Source: Brugia malayi
Taxonomy: Eukaryota; Nematoda; Chromadorea; Rhabditida; Onchocercidae
NCBI RefSeq assembly: GCF_000002995.4
Contig: NW_025062475.1
Coordinates: 13,734,687-13,798,686 of the forward strand
Direction of reading: 5' to 3'
Length of the DNA stretch: 64,000 nt
Shown: piece by piece, positions 51,100-64,000 of the stretch
Layout of the letters: every line of letters starts with the position of its first letter
How positions within the stretch are numbered: position 1 is the stretch's first letter
The notes under the pieces: generated by a model
Database searches by the model: none
Told to the model about the DNA's origin: nothing
What the model saw: the letters and a program-made list of their open reading frames with translations, nothing else
Translations under genes and position numbers: made by a program

Positions 51100-54000
51100 T
51101 TACGAACGGAATGTAAATGCATTCATATTTTTCTGGTAGTAAAGTGGAAGCTGATGATCACGACCCCTGAAATAAAAGTAAATCTTAGTTTATGGATAAG
51201 TTGAGCTATATATTAGAATATAGTTTTCACAGTAGCTTCATCTACGTTTATTGTATCATTACATACATCAATGTTATGAAATATTTATGATATATAAAAA
51301 CAAACAAACAAACCTATAAGGACGAGAAAAAAGATGCTCACGAGCGAATTGCCCAGAATTACTGGCAGCACTAATTGATTCAAGAAGGATATCAAAACGT
51401 GAAACTAAGAATGCTATTTGTGCTCCTAAGATATTATTTGGATCGTCACATGTCACATAGGTAGCAAAATCTGCATTCAAAACTCGCTCCACGTGCTAAA
51501 TTCAAAATTTCATACTAATTTTCACCTGCATCTTTTTTTTTTTTTTCAATCAGAATCCGATAAAGAATCATTCATTGAAATGAACAAAAAGAAATTTGTT
51601 CCTTACAGATGTTTATAAGAAATTATTTATTTAGAAACTGAAGAAAACTCGAAAAGTATTTGGAACAGACAAAATAATTTGTTTCCCAGAAAGTTCAACT
51701 ATTGCACGAAAATAAATGAATTTCCTGGATAGAATGTATCAGAAAACGCATTCAGCAATGAAACATAATGAATTACTGAAAAAAAAAAAAAAAAAAAAAA
51801 AAAAAAACAAGAAATACTTACAATAAGAGTGTTATTAAATGATGAAACTTCCGTGTTATCCAAAGAAAAAGTCAGGATATAAATTGGCTTCACTTTCGGA
51901 TACTTAATGTCAACCTGAAGTTTGCCTTATCAATCATTAATGTCCATCAAAAGGTGGAGAAAATATAGTATGTATATGGATGAAATTTGCATAATGATTT
52001 AAGTACAGTACATATATGACGAAAGGACTGCAATAAAGGAAAAAGATCAAATCTCAATTGAACACCTTTTGAAACAAAAATTTAATGTATTCAGAGAAGC
52101 TGCTCACATAGATTAATATGTTATTTTAACTCTGTCAAACATTTAAAGAGTGTTAAATAAACCATACAAATATTAAAGCATGAAGTTTGGCTCCTGGATC
52201 TCTTTCAACTGTTGCAGAAAAGTAAAATTGTTTGCTAATATTTGTTTGTCGTTCAGACTCTATCAACTTTCGGTACTCTTCTGTTACTGCTTCATTTTCC
52301 TAAATTAAATATCATAAGTTGTGAGAAAAGTATTAAAATAGTGCTTTTTTTTTTTAGTTTCTGATTTTCGGTATTCTTTTATCATTGCAAAGGAAGCAGT
52401 ATTTACATGAAATACTAAAACTTCATATACTAAACCAATTATGGGCATCATTAAGGATTACAAATGTTTTCCATCTTATTTAAAAATAAACGAAAAAATA
52501 CACCAATATAATTGCTTAATCAATAACGTAAAATAAAACCATGCTATTTTATTTTAGAAATATAAAAACATATGAGATAGAATATGACAGAAAAAAAAAA
52601 AATCCATTTCATTAAGTTTAAAAAATTATATGAAATTAACTAACGAAAAATTGCTCAGCAGTAATCATTCGAAAATTGGTTAGTTTTGAACAGACATTAT
52701 CCGGGAAATCATTTCGGTTTTTTAAATCATCAAATACTTTCAAAGAATCTGTAATAATACTTATAATTCTTCATATAAGGTTACTTAATCTATAAATTAG
52801 AAAAAAATATGACAGCAATATCAATATCTTCCAGAATCCAAATTTCACTCTTCGATATGGCAAGTTGTATTCATAACCTCCGCAAAGTTTGGATGAGGAT
52901 TTTGGGGAAAAAAAGAGATAATACTTCAAATTTTCACGATCACAGAGCCAAATTGAAAAAAAAAACCCTTTATTTTTACTGCTTTCAAAAAAAAAAAACA
53001 TACGCAGTGAATGAGTGATTCGAGCTAGAACGCATCTTGAACGCACACGTGATCTAATCTTTCCAACAACAGAATGTATAATTTCACATAGTTGAGAATT
53101 TTTTGATGTAATTTCATCGTTTATACCGGCCATTTTCTGAGCAAATATGTAAAATCGACCAATTTTAGACTCCAAATCAGCTACGGAAATCCTTTAAAAA
53201 ATTATGAACTGTAAAATAGTGAAACAAAACGAAAATTCTGAATAAACACTCAATAAATTTCCCATTGATTAAATGAATTAATTAAGAGGTGTTATAAACT
53301 GCTATGATTTTTACATTTCAATGAAACAGATTATTTATATAAAAATATCCTAAGTTCACTTAAAAGCATACTGTAACTGATCCAATTTGGCTTGTCCTGC
53401 ACTATTGACACATTTACTTCCGTCATCGCCATCAAATAATTCAGACAGAAGAGATACATCAAATAATGCATTTCTGTAAACGGTCATACAAAAAAAACAT
53501 CAATTTTACAATTACATCCTTTCGAAATATTTTCCCTTTTAGTGAATTTGAAATTTGAAAAAACTTAAAATTATGGGATCAAATAACGATTTCCGAAGAA
53601 AAAAAAAAAAACACCCGTAAACTGATGTGGGTATTCGATTCAACTTTGCTATTACTCCAATTGAACGTAAACCCGGAATAAACTGTAGCACAAGGGTTAC
53701 ACAAATATCGTCTGGAAAGAAAAACCAGTTTAAACTTTCGAACTACACCAGAAATAGCTATGTTCTTTATTATTTAACGATTCAAGCGTGTAAATGTGCT
53801 ATAAAACGAAAACAACAATTTACTAAACTTTCGGTCTGAAAATCCGAAATTTCTAAACTATCAAATTCGACGAACAAGAATACCTACATAAAGCAATTTT
53901 CTAAGCTTTAAAGTGAAATAATATCATAAGCACATTTAACTAACCTTGACAAGCAATTTCCATTTCAATATGAATGGGATGAGGAGCAACAATAGCATTC

Positions 54001-56512
54001 CTTCGTTCAGCAATTAATTCTTTCATGGATATACGCCTTCTTTTATCGTGACGTGCCAATGGTGATTGTTTTCCGTCCATCTGTAACCCATCAATACATG
54101 AGAGGTAATGCTTTTTTTTTTCTTTTTAATAGAGCTATAAGGACTGCTTCGAAAATTCAATGCAATACTTTTCTGATGGTAACCAAACATTAACTTTTCG
54201 AAGGATTTTGTGACATAGTCATTTAACTACTTAAAAAAAGCAACAAAAAACTAATATTTCTCCATCAATTAGTTACTTCACACATCTTTTTTTGAATAGA
54301 TTAATTATATTGGAAGGATTAAAATCGTTCTTCGTTCCAGAAACACAGTAATATTTAAATTATATAAAGAGCTTCGTATATCATCTAAAAAAGAGTTAGG
54401 ATAACTCGCATCATCCTGGTTATCTTCATCATCAACATCTTCAGGGATTTCAAACACGTGCTGTCGACTTTCTAGAAACTTCATAGCACTTTCGTAATCA
54501 CCTTTGCATTTTAGTATTATACCAGACTCTAAAAAAATATGCATATTTAAACATTGCTAATGAGTAGCAAACTTTCTTCTGCCACATTATTTCATAATTT
54601 TTACAAGCAAAAGGTAATTACAGATTTGCAAATGTACTACAAAAAAAAAATGATTATATTTCTAGAAGTTCATTATACAAGATGTAAAACGAATTTTTTT
54701 ATGGAATGGCAAGCTAAATTAACCTTTAACAATATCACAGTAAGCCTCAATCTGTATAACAATTACAGAAAGCTCCTGAGGTAACAAAGATAATACGCGC
54801 TCCTTCTCAACATCAATAGGACTGCATGTTAATCCCATCAGCTCCTGCACAGGCCTTGCTGCCTAAATCACGTAAAAATAAAGTATATTTCAGAGTCAAA
54901 AAAAAAAAAATACCGTTTTTCCAAAGTTTAAAGAAATTTGTAAAAACTTTTTCAGAATGAAAAATATGAAAAAATACAATAGAAGTCAACTGCTAAAAAT
55001 ACAAAATGTAAGAAAAAACCTCAATCACGGCTTCAATACGTGGTTTCAGCGACTTTAATCGATGTTCCTTTGTTGTAATATCAGTAATAAGTACGTTTTT
55101 TCGTCCTTCTCGTTCTTGCAAAGTTCCAACCAAACTATAAAAATAAAGAAAAAAAAAAATGCAAGACAAATACAACTGATATTTATTTAACCTTATACAG
55201 GAAAGTTTTGTGAATGACTATTTCCTTTATGTTTCCAACACCTAACGAATTAGCTAATTTTCTTTAAATTTTTTCTCGAAATAACAAACCGGAAAGCTAA
55301 TCATCGAACTAACAAAGCAAATTTCCTGAATAACTTTCGTTAGTAAATTAGAACAATCGATTTCCCTATCAAATTGCACAAAAAAGAAAAAAATGTCATG
55401 CAAAATGTGCAGAAAAAGCAATTTCAATTTTCTACTCCGTTCTTGTTCTTCCTCATTTATCTCAATTCAGAAAAATAATAGATAATTAAATAATACTTCT
55501 TACGCTCCTGCATCTCCCAGTTTAATCGAGCTAAATGTTGTCGATGCGGATCGTTACGAGTGATTTCTTCTTGCGAGATACTTGGCGGTGCATTTGCATA
55601 GAATTCTTCTAGTGATACCAATTCAATGTCCTCATCAGCTGACCTAAATTTTTAAAGGAAAAATAAAAGCTTATACACTGTTGACTGTAATTCCTAAGTT
55701 TAAAAAACTATATAACTCTTACTGCTCTTTTTTAGAATTCAGCAGCACCAAATACTTTATTTTTACGACAGAAATGCTCACCTGAAATCATAACATCGAT
55801 TAATTTCCTTCTGTAAATGCTCAATTTCACTCCTAACATTTTGCAATTGTAGAAATCGTTCTTCAACGACGGCACGTTCTTGATTTACTCGATCACGAAT
55901 TTGCCGATTTCGATACTGAGCCAAACGATTCAATCGCCGCAATGATATGAAGAGTGAAAGTAATGACTCTTCGAAATTTGATGCTTCTGATGGCTCAAAT
56001 AGTTGCTATATATTTTGCGAAAAAATTTTTGGAATCTGCTAAATAAAGTAAAAGGTAAAATTAAAAATGGAAATTAAAGGGATAAATTACCTTAACTAAA
56101 TCATTACATGAATCGAGAAGTTTCTGTTTGAATGCTTGCGAATGTTGTAGAAAAGATTCTTCAATTGATGCTGCGGTCATTGATAATGCTTCACGATCTT
56201 CTCGTTCATAAAATTCCTTTTAAAAAAAAATAATAATCTTACTAAAATTATTGCTGCCATCAATATTACTCAAAAATGTTCTGAGTATCAATACCCATGA
56301 AAATCTTAAATTTCATTTTCACATTTATTAACGAATGAAGAAACCTCATTTAAAAGTAAAACAATTAAACACTCAAAAAATAAATTATTCAAACGAGACT
56401 GAATTACCGAAACAGTTTTTATCATGTGCTCTTCGGTTTGCTTCTTTTTCTCTGGAGACTGTAAGTTACCAGTAGTAGTAATAGTAGTAGGTCGAGCACG
56501 CTTTGCTGACAT
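51100..56512 (-). CDS. thoc-5: THO complex subunit 5
   Basis: Sixteen exons: 56512-56408, 56216-56091, 56005-55782, 55643-55497, 55134-55020, 54862-54724, 54528-54347 (3' end uncertain), 54080-53945, 53711-53615, 53473-53372, 53191-53004, 52748-52645, 52299-52168, 51914-51822, 51495-51314, 51166-51100; about 712 residues. THOC5 of other animals is near 680. Diagnostic parts are the helical N-terminal half ([20 protein letters not shown]), [51 protein letters not shown], an acidic segment followed by basic KRRR, and a C-terminal half with [16 protein letters not shown] and a tail like the human one. As part of THO/TREX it couples transcription to mRNA export in the nucleus. For exon 4 the donor GTATTA was preferred over GTAAGA because only it keeps phase and family length. 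Exon 7 has several phase-0 donors, so 10-40 residues there are unsure. Confidence 0.88.
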
Positions 56513-56521
56513 CCTAAAAAT
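56513..56521 (-). promoter_or_regulatory. Probable spliced-leader acceptor of thoc-5
   Basis: GATTTTTAG lies one base before the thoc-5 ATG. So short a leader is typical of nematode trans-splicing rather than of an ordinary first exon. The next gene upstream on the same strand (nfm-1) ends 1.5 kb away, so co-transcription is possible but not shown. Confidence 0.55.
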
Positions 56522-58048
56522 CTAGCACGTTCAATTTTTTTACCAATGATAAAATTCAAAATGCAATAACAATCAAACGAATAATTTTAAATTGTCATTA
56601 AACAACTACCACTCATTCTTTACCTCTACTATTTAATGCAAAGACAATAATTGTGATACTATTAAATTGCAGCAAAATTCAGATTTTCTTTATTTAGAAA
56701 TCTTCAGTGTAAAAACGATTCAAAAAACATTTTAATCCTTTTTTCTTCATTCTGAATTCAATAGAAATCATAGTTTAGAATGTTTTAGTTTCCTGAGTTA
56801 ATGAATACTGCTAAATGAAAGCTAATTAAATTTAGATATTGCCATTCAATTTTAATACAAATATTGCGTATGAAGCAAACAGAATATTCAATAACGCCGA
56901 AGAGTTTCTTTTACTAAATTTAAAACATTCTTAAAATGCATAAAAAGCAGCAGATCAAAGTAAAATAAATAAATGCAAAAATAAACCATCACCAGAAGGA
57001 AGCATGATGTGTCAAATAAAGTAAATTATGAATGAAGAAAAAAAAAAATGAGCAATTTCAAAAACTAATTCATTACTTCTTTTTTAAAAATAAATCTCCT
57101 CATTCTTCCCTTTCTTCATGAGAATATGCAGGATGTAAATGGATAAACAAAAACTTGTATGATTTGATTTGTCATTCAAAACAAGAATTATGCAAACTTG
57201 AAGATTAAAAATCCAATAAATAAACATTGTTCAAGTCAAGAAAAATATAAAGTAGCAAGAGCTTGATAAATTATTCGCGATTCGGAAAAATTAATGCAAG
57301 ACCAAAGTTATGACTTAATCACTACGACACCGGTCAACTATTTGAGCTCCCCATCTTGCAATGCACCAAACAAAGAAAAATAGACAAGGCACTCATATAA
57401 ATGTATGGACTAAAGTAAGAAAAATAGAAAAATAAACAAATAAGATATGGGCATCCAAAAGGTATATAAAATTCCAAAAGAAAGATATGGAAAAAAATTC
57501 TTCTTTTACTAATTAATGGAATGACAACATAAACATAAACCATATAAAAAGTTAAAGCTGCAAAACATTTGCACTTTTTTTTTGTCCAAATGTGAAAATC
57601 CCATAAAGTTGAAGTGTAGTAATTTACCGCTTCTATCAATTAACCTGTTTTGAAATGAAAAAAAAAAAAAAAAAAAGATGGAGAAAAAATCAAGTTTATG
57701 AGAAAGCTGAATCAGATTACATGAATAAGACTGCTGAAAATTCCGGTAGAAACACAGCTATGTAAAGAGGATAACTGAATTGTAGAACTTTCAAAGCATC
57801 ATGTTATAACTTGATGTTATAATGATTGATATAAAATCAGATCATAGAAAACCTAATGAAATTTAATTTAGACAAAGTAAGACATCTGTAACTATCAGAA
57901 CTGATAACTTTCCCGCATGAAAGGAATATAACTGAATTCAAAAAAAAAAAAAAAAGATGGTTGCAATAAGATAATGATGATTGCAACAGATAAATAATAG
58001 CATTATGTAGTGTTTGTTGTCTATTCGTCATTAAATTAACAGTTGAAA
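56522..58048. other. Intergenic spacer between nfm-1 and thoc-5
   Basis: About 1.5 kb of A/T-rich DNA with the nfm-1 3' untranslated region at its right end. I see no conserved open frame or RNA gene in it. Confidence 0.6.
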
Positions 58049-61000
58049 TTAGAGACCATCAAACACTTGCACTCGAGTCTTCGTTGCTCCAGCGCCACTC
58101 TGCAAAATTCAAAGCTACTAAATATTATAGTTGAAAATCTGGTTAATAAAAGCTCTAAATGCTAAAGTCACTGGTAAAAGCACACTGTTTCACAAAAACC
58201 AAAACGTGAATAAAATAAAATATGTGTGATGTGATGATAACATGCAAATCTATTCAATAATTATGCTTCAATTGTCCAGTACTATAAAAACCTACTCACA
58301 AATTACCAAAATACGAAATTATCAGTTTATATTTTCTACTACTCTATTATGGCATCGTCTCATTTTCAATTTGTAATAATGAATAAGACAGTTCACAGAG
58401 ATTTCACCTCAAAATCAAAGTGGACTGGTACTTTCTAAATAAAAAAATAAACTCCAACTATGACTAAGTTGTAAGGTAAACATTCCTTTTTGATTTCAAA
58501 CACAGCAAAAAACAAAAACACGCCCGAATTATATTAAAATCACCTTATAAATATGATATGTATATGATTCAGGAACTGACTGCAACATAAAGCTTATTAA
58601 TAATTGTAATTTCCACTAAATATTATGGTATCAATAAACCAATAATTCAAACTTGCAGATAAACCAAGAAAACAAAGTTCTATGCAGTAGTTAAGAGGAA
58701 ATACGTCGTATTCAATGATACGGTATCTAACACAACAGACATCTCTTCTGCACATCAATAATCCGAAATTTTTCAATTAATAAAGTTTTCTAAGGATGAA
58801 TTTCGTGTTTCGTTTTTCTCAATGTGAGAAAAGTTACCTTTCTAAGCGTGGAATACTTATCAATACCCATTTGTAGATTAGCTGCATGGATTCGATCATG
58901 TTCCGACTGACGATCTACAACTTTCAAACTTTCAATTTCGTTCCGAAATTCGGTCATCCTTTCTTGAAGACTCTTTTTTTTCTCATTATAATCAGCTCTG
59001 AAAATAATCAGAAACTTAGAGCTTACTTGTATCAGGAAATTCTAGAATTTCCTTTAAAAAGTACTTCGAAGCACCTGGATTTTTCAATTTCTGTCCGTAA
59101 AGACAAAAGATCGTTTGGTGTCATCTGATTACTAGATGGATCAGGTGGTGGACAATTCAGCAATGCTTGTTTCTTCATAAATAGTGATGGCTGTGTTTTA
59201 ATTATGGGTGCAACAGTAGCTGTAAAATTTGGATCATCATCTAGATACTGCATATAACCACCATCTCCACTACTTGATGATGACACTAAACGATGATGAT
59301 TGATATAACGTTGGGGAACAGGTACGTATGCTGATAACCAATCCTGAAAATGTGTAATGATACATGATAATTAGTTTTGAAGACTAAATTTTGCAGCAAG
59401 AGCATATAAATTCAAAAAGAAAAATTACTGAACAACATGAAAGCGTTCAGCAATAAATGAGATATGGAAAATTTAATTAATTGAAAATTTTAGCTGATGA
59501 GAACAACCTAAATCAAACATGACCTAGTTGATAAAGAATAGAGTAGATTCATGAAACACGTTTGAGATCTGTTCTTTCAGAACCATGTAATTGTTGTGAC
59601 TGATCTCTAAAATTATCTATTAATAGTCAAACCTGTGGCCAACTCGGTTCTGAGTCATATAAATGTGCACGACATAAGTACGGATCGTAACCATGACGAT
59701 CTGTTTCATGCATTAGACGATAAGCCCAAAGTTCAGCATCACGTGCTTTTCGCTCCAGAGACATTTTTGTTTCTTCCGCCAAAAAAAAGTTTTTTTTAGT
59801 ATGAAATAGCATTAGCAGAATAATCTATATACGAACTTAACATACTAAATTCATTGTAAAAATTAAATTCATAGTAAAAATTCGCTCTTTAATCCTGCTA
59901 TGTTTTCGCGTTATTTCATTTAATGAATCGAAATGAATCTACCATTGCAAATTTATTAAACAAGTACAGATCAAAATGTTTCTGTGTGAAGTCGTTAAGA
60001 ATATACAGCTTTTTTTATTTAACTTTTGTCCCATTTGATCAATTAATCAGAATTCTCTGGAGAAAGTTTTACATATTTAACATAAGTATAAGTGCCAGAT
60101 TCAAACTTTTTTTAAAGATTTTTTAAATAAACGCCGCCTCCATCTTTAATCCTTTACTCCATCCATAGCACAAACATAATTTTGAACTCCAAAAAAAAGT
60201 GTAAATTTGAGCTTCTACCTTGATTTGTGAAAGTTTCATGCGCTGACATTCTGCTTCAGCTTCGCTAGCTCTTTTTGATAATACAAGAGCCTCTTCTTCA
60301 GATACTCGCGCTTTTTCTGCCATTAAATGCGCATTTTCCTCGGTTTTTTTCATAGCCTCCTAAATAAATAGCATTTTTTCAGTTTTTTTTCTCTTGGCAT
60401 AATATTGTGCTCACTTAAAAGAAACACACTTTACATTACTATTCATCTTTTTTCAAAGAACAACCTGGAAAGCAGACCAAAACAGCTTCATATTTTAATC
60501 CAATCATTTCCGATGAGAGAATACTAAAAAGAAATTGAAAAAGGAAATATGTATTTTTTTTCCATCCACAATATGCGAAAGAGAAAGTGTTAAAAAAGAA
60601 AAAAAAAATCATTAATATCAAACAAAAATTTAAATCCTCGCACCTTCATGTTGCGTAGTTGTTCGTTGATTGCGGCTATTTCATTTTTATATCGATCTCG
60701 CTCTGCTTCTGCTTGTATACGCTGCTCTCGTTCACGAGATAAACGGTTTTGTTCTTGCTGGAAAAAAAATCCATGTATCACCGAATATAAGAACACATGG
60801 AGAGAACAAAAATCATTCAAGAGTACTATACAAATCCTAAAGATTCCTCCTATCAATATCTTTAGAAAAATGGAAGAACCTTTTTTCAGTAACACTTGAA
60901 ATCTTTTAACAAAAAACAAACAATTCGTCTAATTCTCTGCTCTTTAGCTTGAGCTTTCATTTGCTGCACTTCGAGCAAATCTGGCTGACGTCTTCGTAAG

Positions 61001-63620
61001 TATAAATTATGGGTACCAACGCATAAATCCAATATGCTCATATTGATAGAGATATCTTTTGCACGAAATGTAATCGTACTTTTGTCCATTGTCCTCATAT
61101 TAAACTGGAACAAAATTTACTTATAGATCTTAACTTTTAGTTCGACCATTTCACTTAAACCAGTTTAATCATATTCGTACTAAAAAAATCAATATTATCT
61201 GTACTAAAGTTATATTATCTGTATCAATATTAAAGTGTAATCTGCGTATTACACTTTATTAATTGTGTGACTGGAGAGAGACATAGTAAAGCATCAAAGT
61301 ACCAAAGAAACAAATTAATCAGAATAAAGATTTCGCAAAATTATGAATCATCTAAGAAGCATACATTAAACCTACTACTTTATTTTTGAATGAAATGTTC
61401 TTAATCTCGCTCCAGGAGAAGAATGGCCGTGGTGTAATTCGATTAGATTCTTTGTAAATCCCAATTCCTTGCGCAGATACACCGAGTGTTAAATCCGTTT
61501 CTTTGTTATTCTATAATATCACTGATTACAGTAAATCAACTATGCAAATCAAAAAACTAACCAATTTAAACATCCTTTAAAAAAATCAAAAAAAGAGATC
61601 AACTAGCTGAGACGCTGTTCAGAGACAGAGATATGTTGCAGTCGCCAAAGTAAATAAATAATAAAATATTTCTCAATTAAAGTTAATTTAAAATAATTAT
61701 ATACTACATAAGATTAAGCACAAAAATTTGAAAACTAACACATATAGGATAGTACTGAATTCCATACATTTCTAAGTCTTGTGCAACCCGCAGATATTCC
61801 ATTTCTGCATCTTCCCTATAACACTGCTGTTGGTTTTACTTATTTTCCAAAAACACATCGACATAACTATTCATGAGTAGCACAGTTTTACAAATAGAAG
61901 TCTAATTTAAACATCGAATCTTTTTACTCAGCTTCCGATGATAAAAAAGTGTCTGAAATTACCTGCTTTGCCCACTATTATTTATCCACCACCGTTTGAT
62001 ACGTTCCTCCCACATCTGTGGTGTCATATCGTACTGTTTGATTACACATTCCGGCAATAACTCACTTAATTGCAATTTCGAACTTTCCACACAGTCACCT
62101 TGCTGAATAACTTACACTTCTTCAATTCATAACTTGTGAATTTCTAAAAATAAATAAAAGCATCTCTACTAGCGCCTTACTGATTCTGGGGCAGCTACAA
62201 GCACAACAAAAAAGTCTTGGAAGCTAGCAATTTTTTACAGATGTAATAAAACTTACAATTGCCTGTACAGCGTATGATGCAAGAAGAACAGATGCTTCAG
62301 CAGAACAATATAGTTGCATACTTAGAATACTTTGTTTGATTTGAAGGAAGAAAAGATGACGCGTTATATCTTGTATAAGTTCTTCTTCGACATCTTCTGG
62401 ATAAAACTTCACAAGAAATATGAGATGCATCGAACCATCTTCTTGTTTAGGCACTTCCTGTTTACTTATCTAAAGTTTGAAGTTAATAAATGATTGGTGA
62501 TGGCTTAATGATAAGTGAAGTAATGTGCGATCGGCATTATGAAAACAAAAACACGCAGTGAATCATATCAACGATAAACATATTACACTTAACTAGTTTA
62601 GGAGTACATCCATGATATAAAGTATAAAAATATCTTAAATTGTTCGAAAAATGAATCATAATCTAATTTTTATGATATGTAACATCTACTGAGCATTCAC
62701 GATTTACTGAACACTCCTCTATTATATTTAATTTAAAGAATGCAAAAATTTTGATGATTATGTGTCTTATTTAATTCACTAACAGATTAAGCATTAACAA
62801 TTTCCAGTTATCTTATGAGAACAAACAAACTTTCTTATCCATTTGTAACCAGCACGGAATCCCTTTTTTATTCACAAACTGCAAACCAAAAAACCAAATT
62901 TCCCTTAGACCAATAATCCTGCAAACCGTATCAAACAGCTGTCGTCCTGTACAGTCTGGCTGCAAATTTTTATGGAGAAATTAGAAGTGATACAAAAATT
63001 TAGATATACATATAATTTTCAAATTGTAAAAAAGTCTAAATTGAACAACCTTACAATAATAACAGCAAATGCATAAGCTAAATGCATTTCAACGTTGTCA
63101 TTTAATGTGCTTACATCGGTGATTACTTTCTTCTTGAAGAAAGACGTTAATCTGTGCTAGATAATATTTGAATTCGAAAACCAAGGAAAAGTAAGATTAA
63201 AGAAGAAAGCAATCATCTCTAATTTTCGTTATTTCTCCAAGCACTCTAAGAACCTAATAACATACTATATTTTTCTTATTTGCAACAGAAAAACCGGCAC
63301 GAACAACTAATAATTTAATGATGCAGCAGATTTAGTAATATTATAGCATAATCTAATAATATATTAGTCTATTAAACCTAGTAATGCAAGAAAACAAATC
63401 ACGAAGCTCAGTTATCTCTAAACTTATTAGTCAATAATATGTTACTCGAGCTAACAAATAAACCAGACAGCGATCAAATAAACAAACAAACCTCCACGGT
63501 AATTTTCTCCAGGTCAGCATCCATAGTGCTTACTTTAACAGACAAATATTTCCAGCTACCACCAGGTGAAAAGAATCCCATTTTTGTACTATCACTGGTA
63601 ACGTTCAATTTTTGATTCAT
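58049..63620 (-). CDS. nfm-1: Merlin/NF2-type FERM protein, NFM-1
   Basis: Thirteen exons: 63620-63492, 62959-62831, 62469-62257, 62102-61963, 61815-61740, 61510-61379, 61104-60922, 60757-60644, 60359-60219, 59779-59633, 59343-59075, 58997-58838, 58099-58049; 627 residues. The FERM domain spans about 25-320 ([68 protein letters not shown]). A long helical region follows to about 470 ([18 protein letters not shown]). The C-terminal domain ends [21 protein letters not shown], like the merlin tail rather than the ERM actin-binding tail, which is why I call merlin and not ezrin/moesin. Merlin links membrane receptors to the cortex and acts upstream of Hippo signalling. Phase is continuous, but the exon 10 acceptor is not AG. 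Met14 is an alternative start. A TTATTTGTTTCAG acceptor lies 70 nt before the ATG. Confidence 0.91.
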
Positions 63621-63688
63621 CAGTTAATTAGTTTTAATTCTTTCCATATTATACGACTATCTTTCACATTCCAAATAAATTGAATCCA

Positions 63689-63701
63689 GCTGAAACAAAT
63701 A
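63689..63701 (-). promoter_or_regulatory. Splice or trans-splice acceptor of nfm-1 mRNA
   Basis: TTATTTGTTTCAG ends just before 63689 and gives a 69-nt 5' untranslated segment. A GTGAGTTC donor-like site at 63978-63971 could belong to an upstream untranslated exon, so cis- and trans-splicing both remain open. Confidence 0.45.
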
Positions 63702-64000
63702 AGAAATTTACATTACAAAATTTCATTATCAACGTGTTAATTCATTTTGATTAATATTTTCATTGACGATATAACAATTAGTGCTCATATTTAAAATGCA
63801 CTCATAAATTATTTCGTTTACTATAACTAAAAAGAGAGGGAAAGAGAGAGAGAGAAAAAAAAAGGAAAAGAGAAAAAAAGAAGAGAAAATAACAACAAAT
63901 AGTCATAACTATTTCTTAACAGTGCTTTCATATCGAATGAACAGTAACAATTGCAAAAGCTTAATGAAGAGAACTCACGTAGCAACACAATGGATTAAAG

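Overview
The window is nuclear DNA of a spirurid/filarial-type nematode. It is strongly A+T rich by eye, crowded with long A/T homopolymers, and its genes are split by many short GT-AG introns with TTTCAG-type acceptors. All five protein genes match Caenorhabditis elegans and animal families read by eye. An intron of one gene carries a decayed mitochondrial cox1 fragment whose residual peptide follows what I recall of filarial COX1.

Layout: all five recognised genes are on the minus strand, so transcription runs from the right end to the left. From right to left they are a merlin/NF2 orthologue (nfm-1, 63620-58049), THO complex subunit 5 (thoc-5, 56512-51100), a GLI/Ci/TRA-1 zinc-finger factor (tra-1, 31751-18139), SRP9 of the signal recognition particle (13777-12837) and a RING/B-box/NHL-repeat protein of the NHL-1/thin/TRIM32 type (nhl-1, 9872-266). 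I rebuilt each model by joining exons across splice sites. Reading phase is continuous across every junction. The junctions without a firm splice site are one nfm-1 junction with a non-AG acceptor, a thoc-5 exon end, and the choice of donor in one tra-1 exon.

Between thoc-5 and tra-1 lie about 19 kb (31.75-51.1 kb) without any gene I can name. The stretch is mostly low-complexity DNA with simple repeats. It also holds islands worth a look: a TRA-1/GLI-like site about 2.2 kb upstream of the tra-1 start, a cluster of TTACGTAA-type bZIP sites, a nested inverted repeat, and a possible two-exon secreted peptide gene on the plus strand.

The genes do not form one pathway: hippo/cortical signalling (merlin), mRNA export (THOC5), sex determination/Hedgehog-type transcription (TRA-1), protein targeting (SRP9) and ubiquitin/RNA regulation (NHL-1). 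From memory, all five C. elegans orthologues are on chromosome III, which would make the window a piece of conserved nematode linkage rather than a functional cluster.
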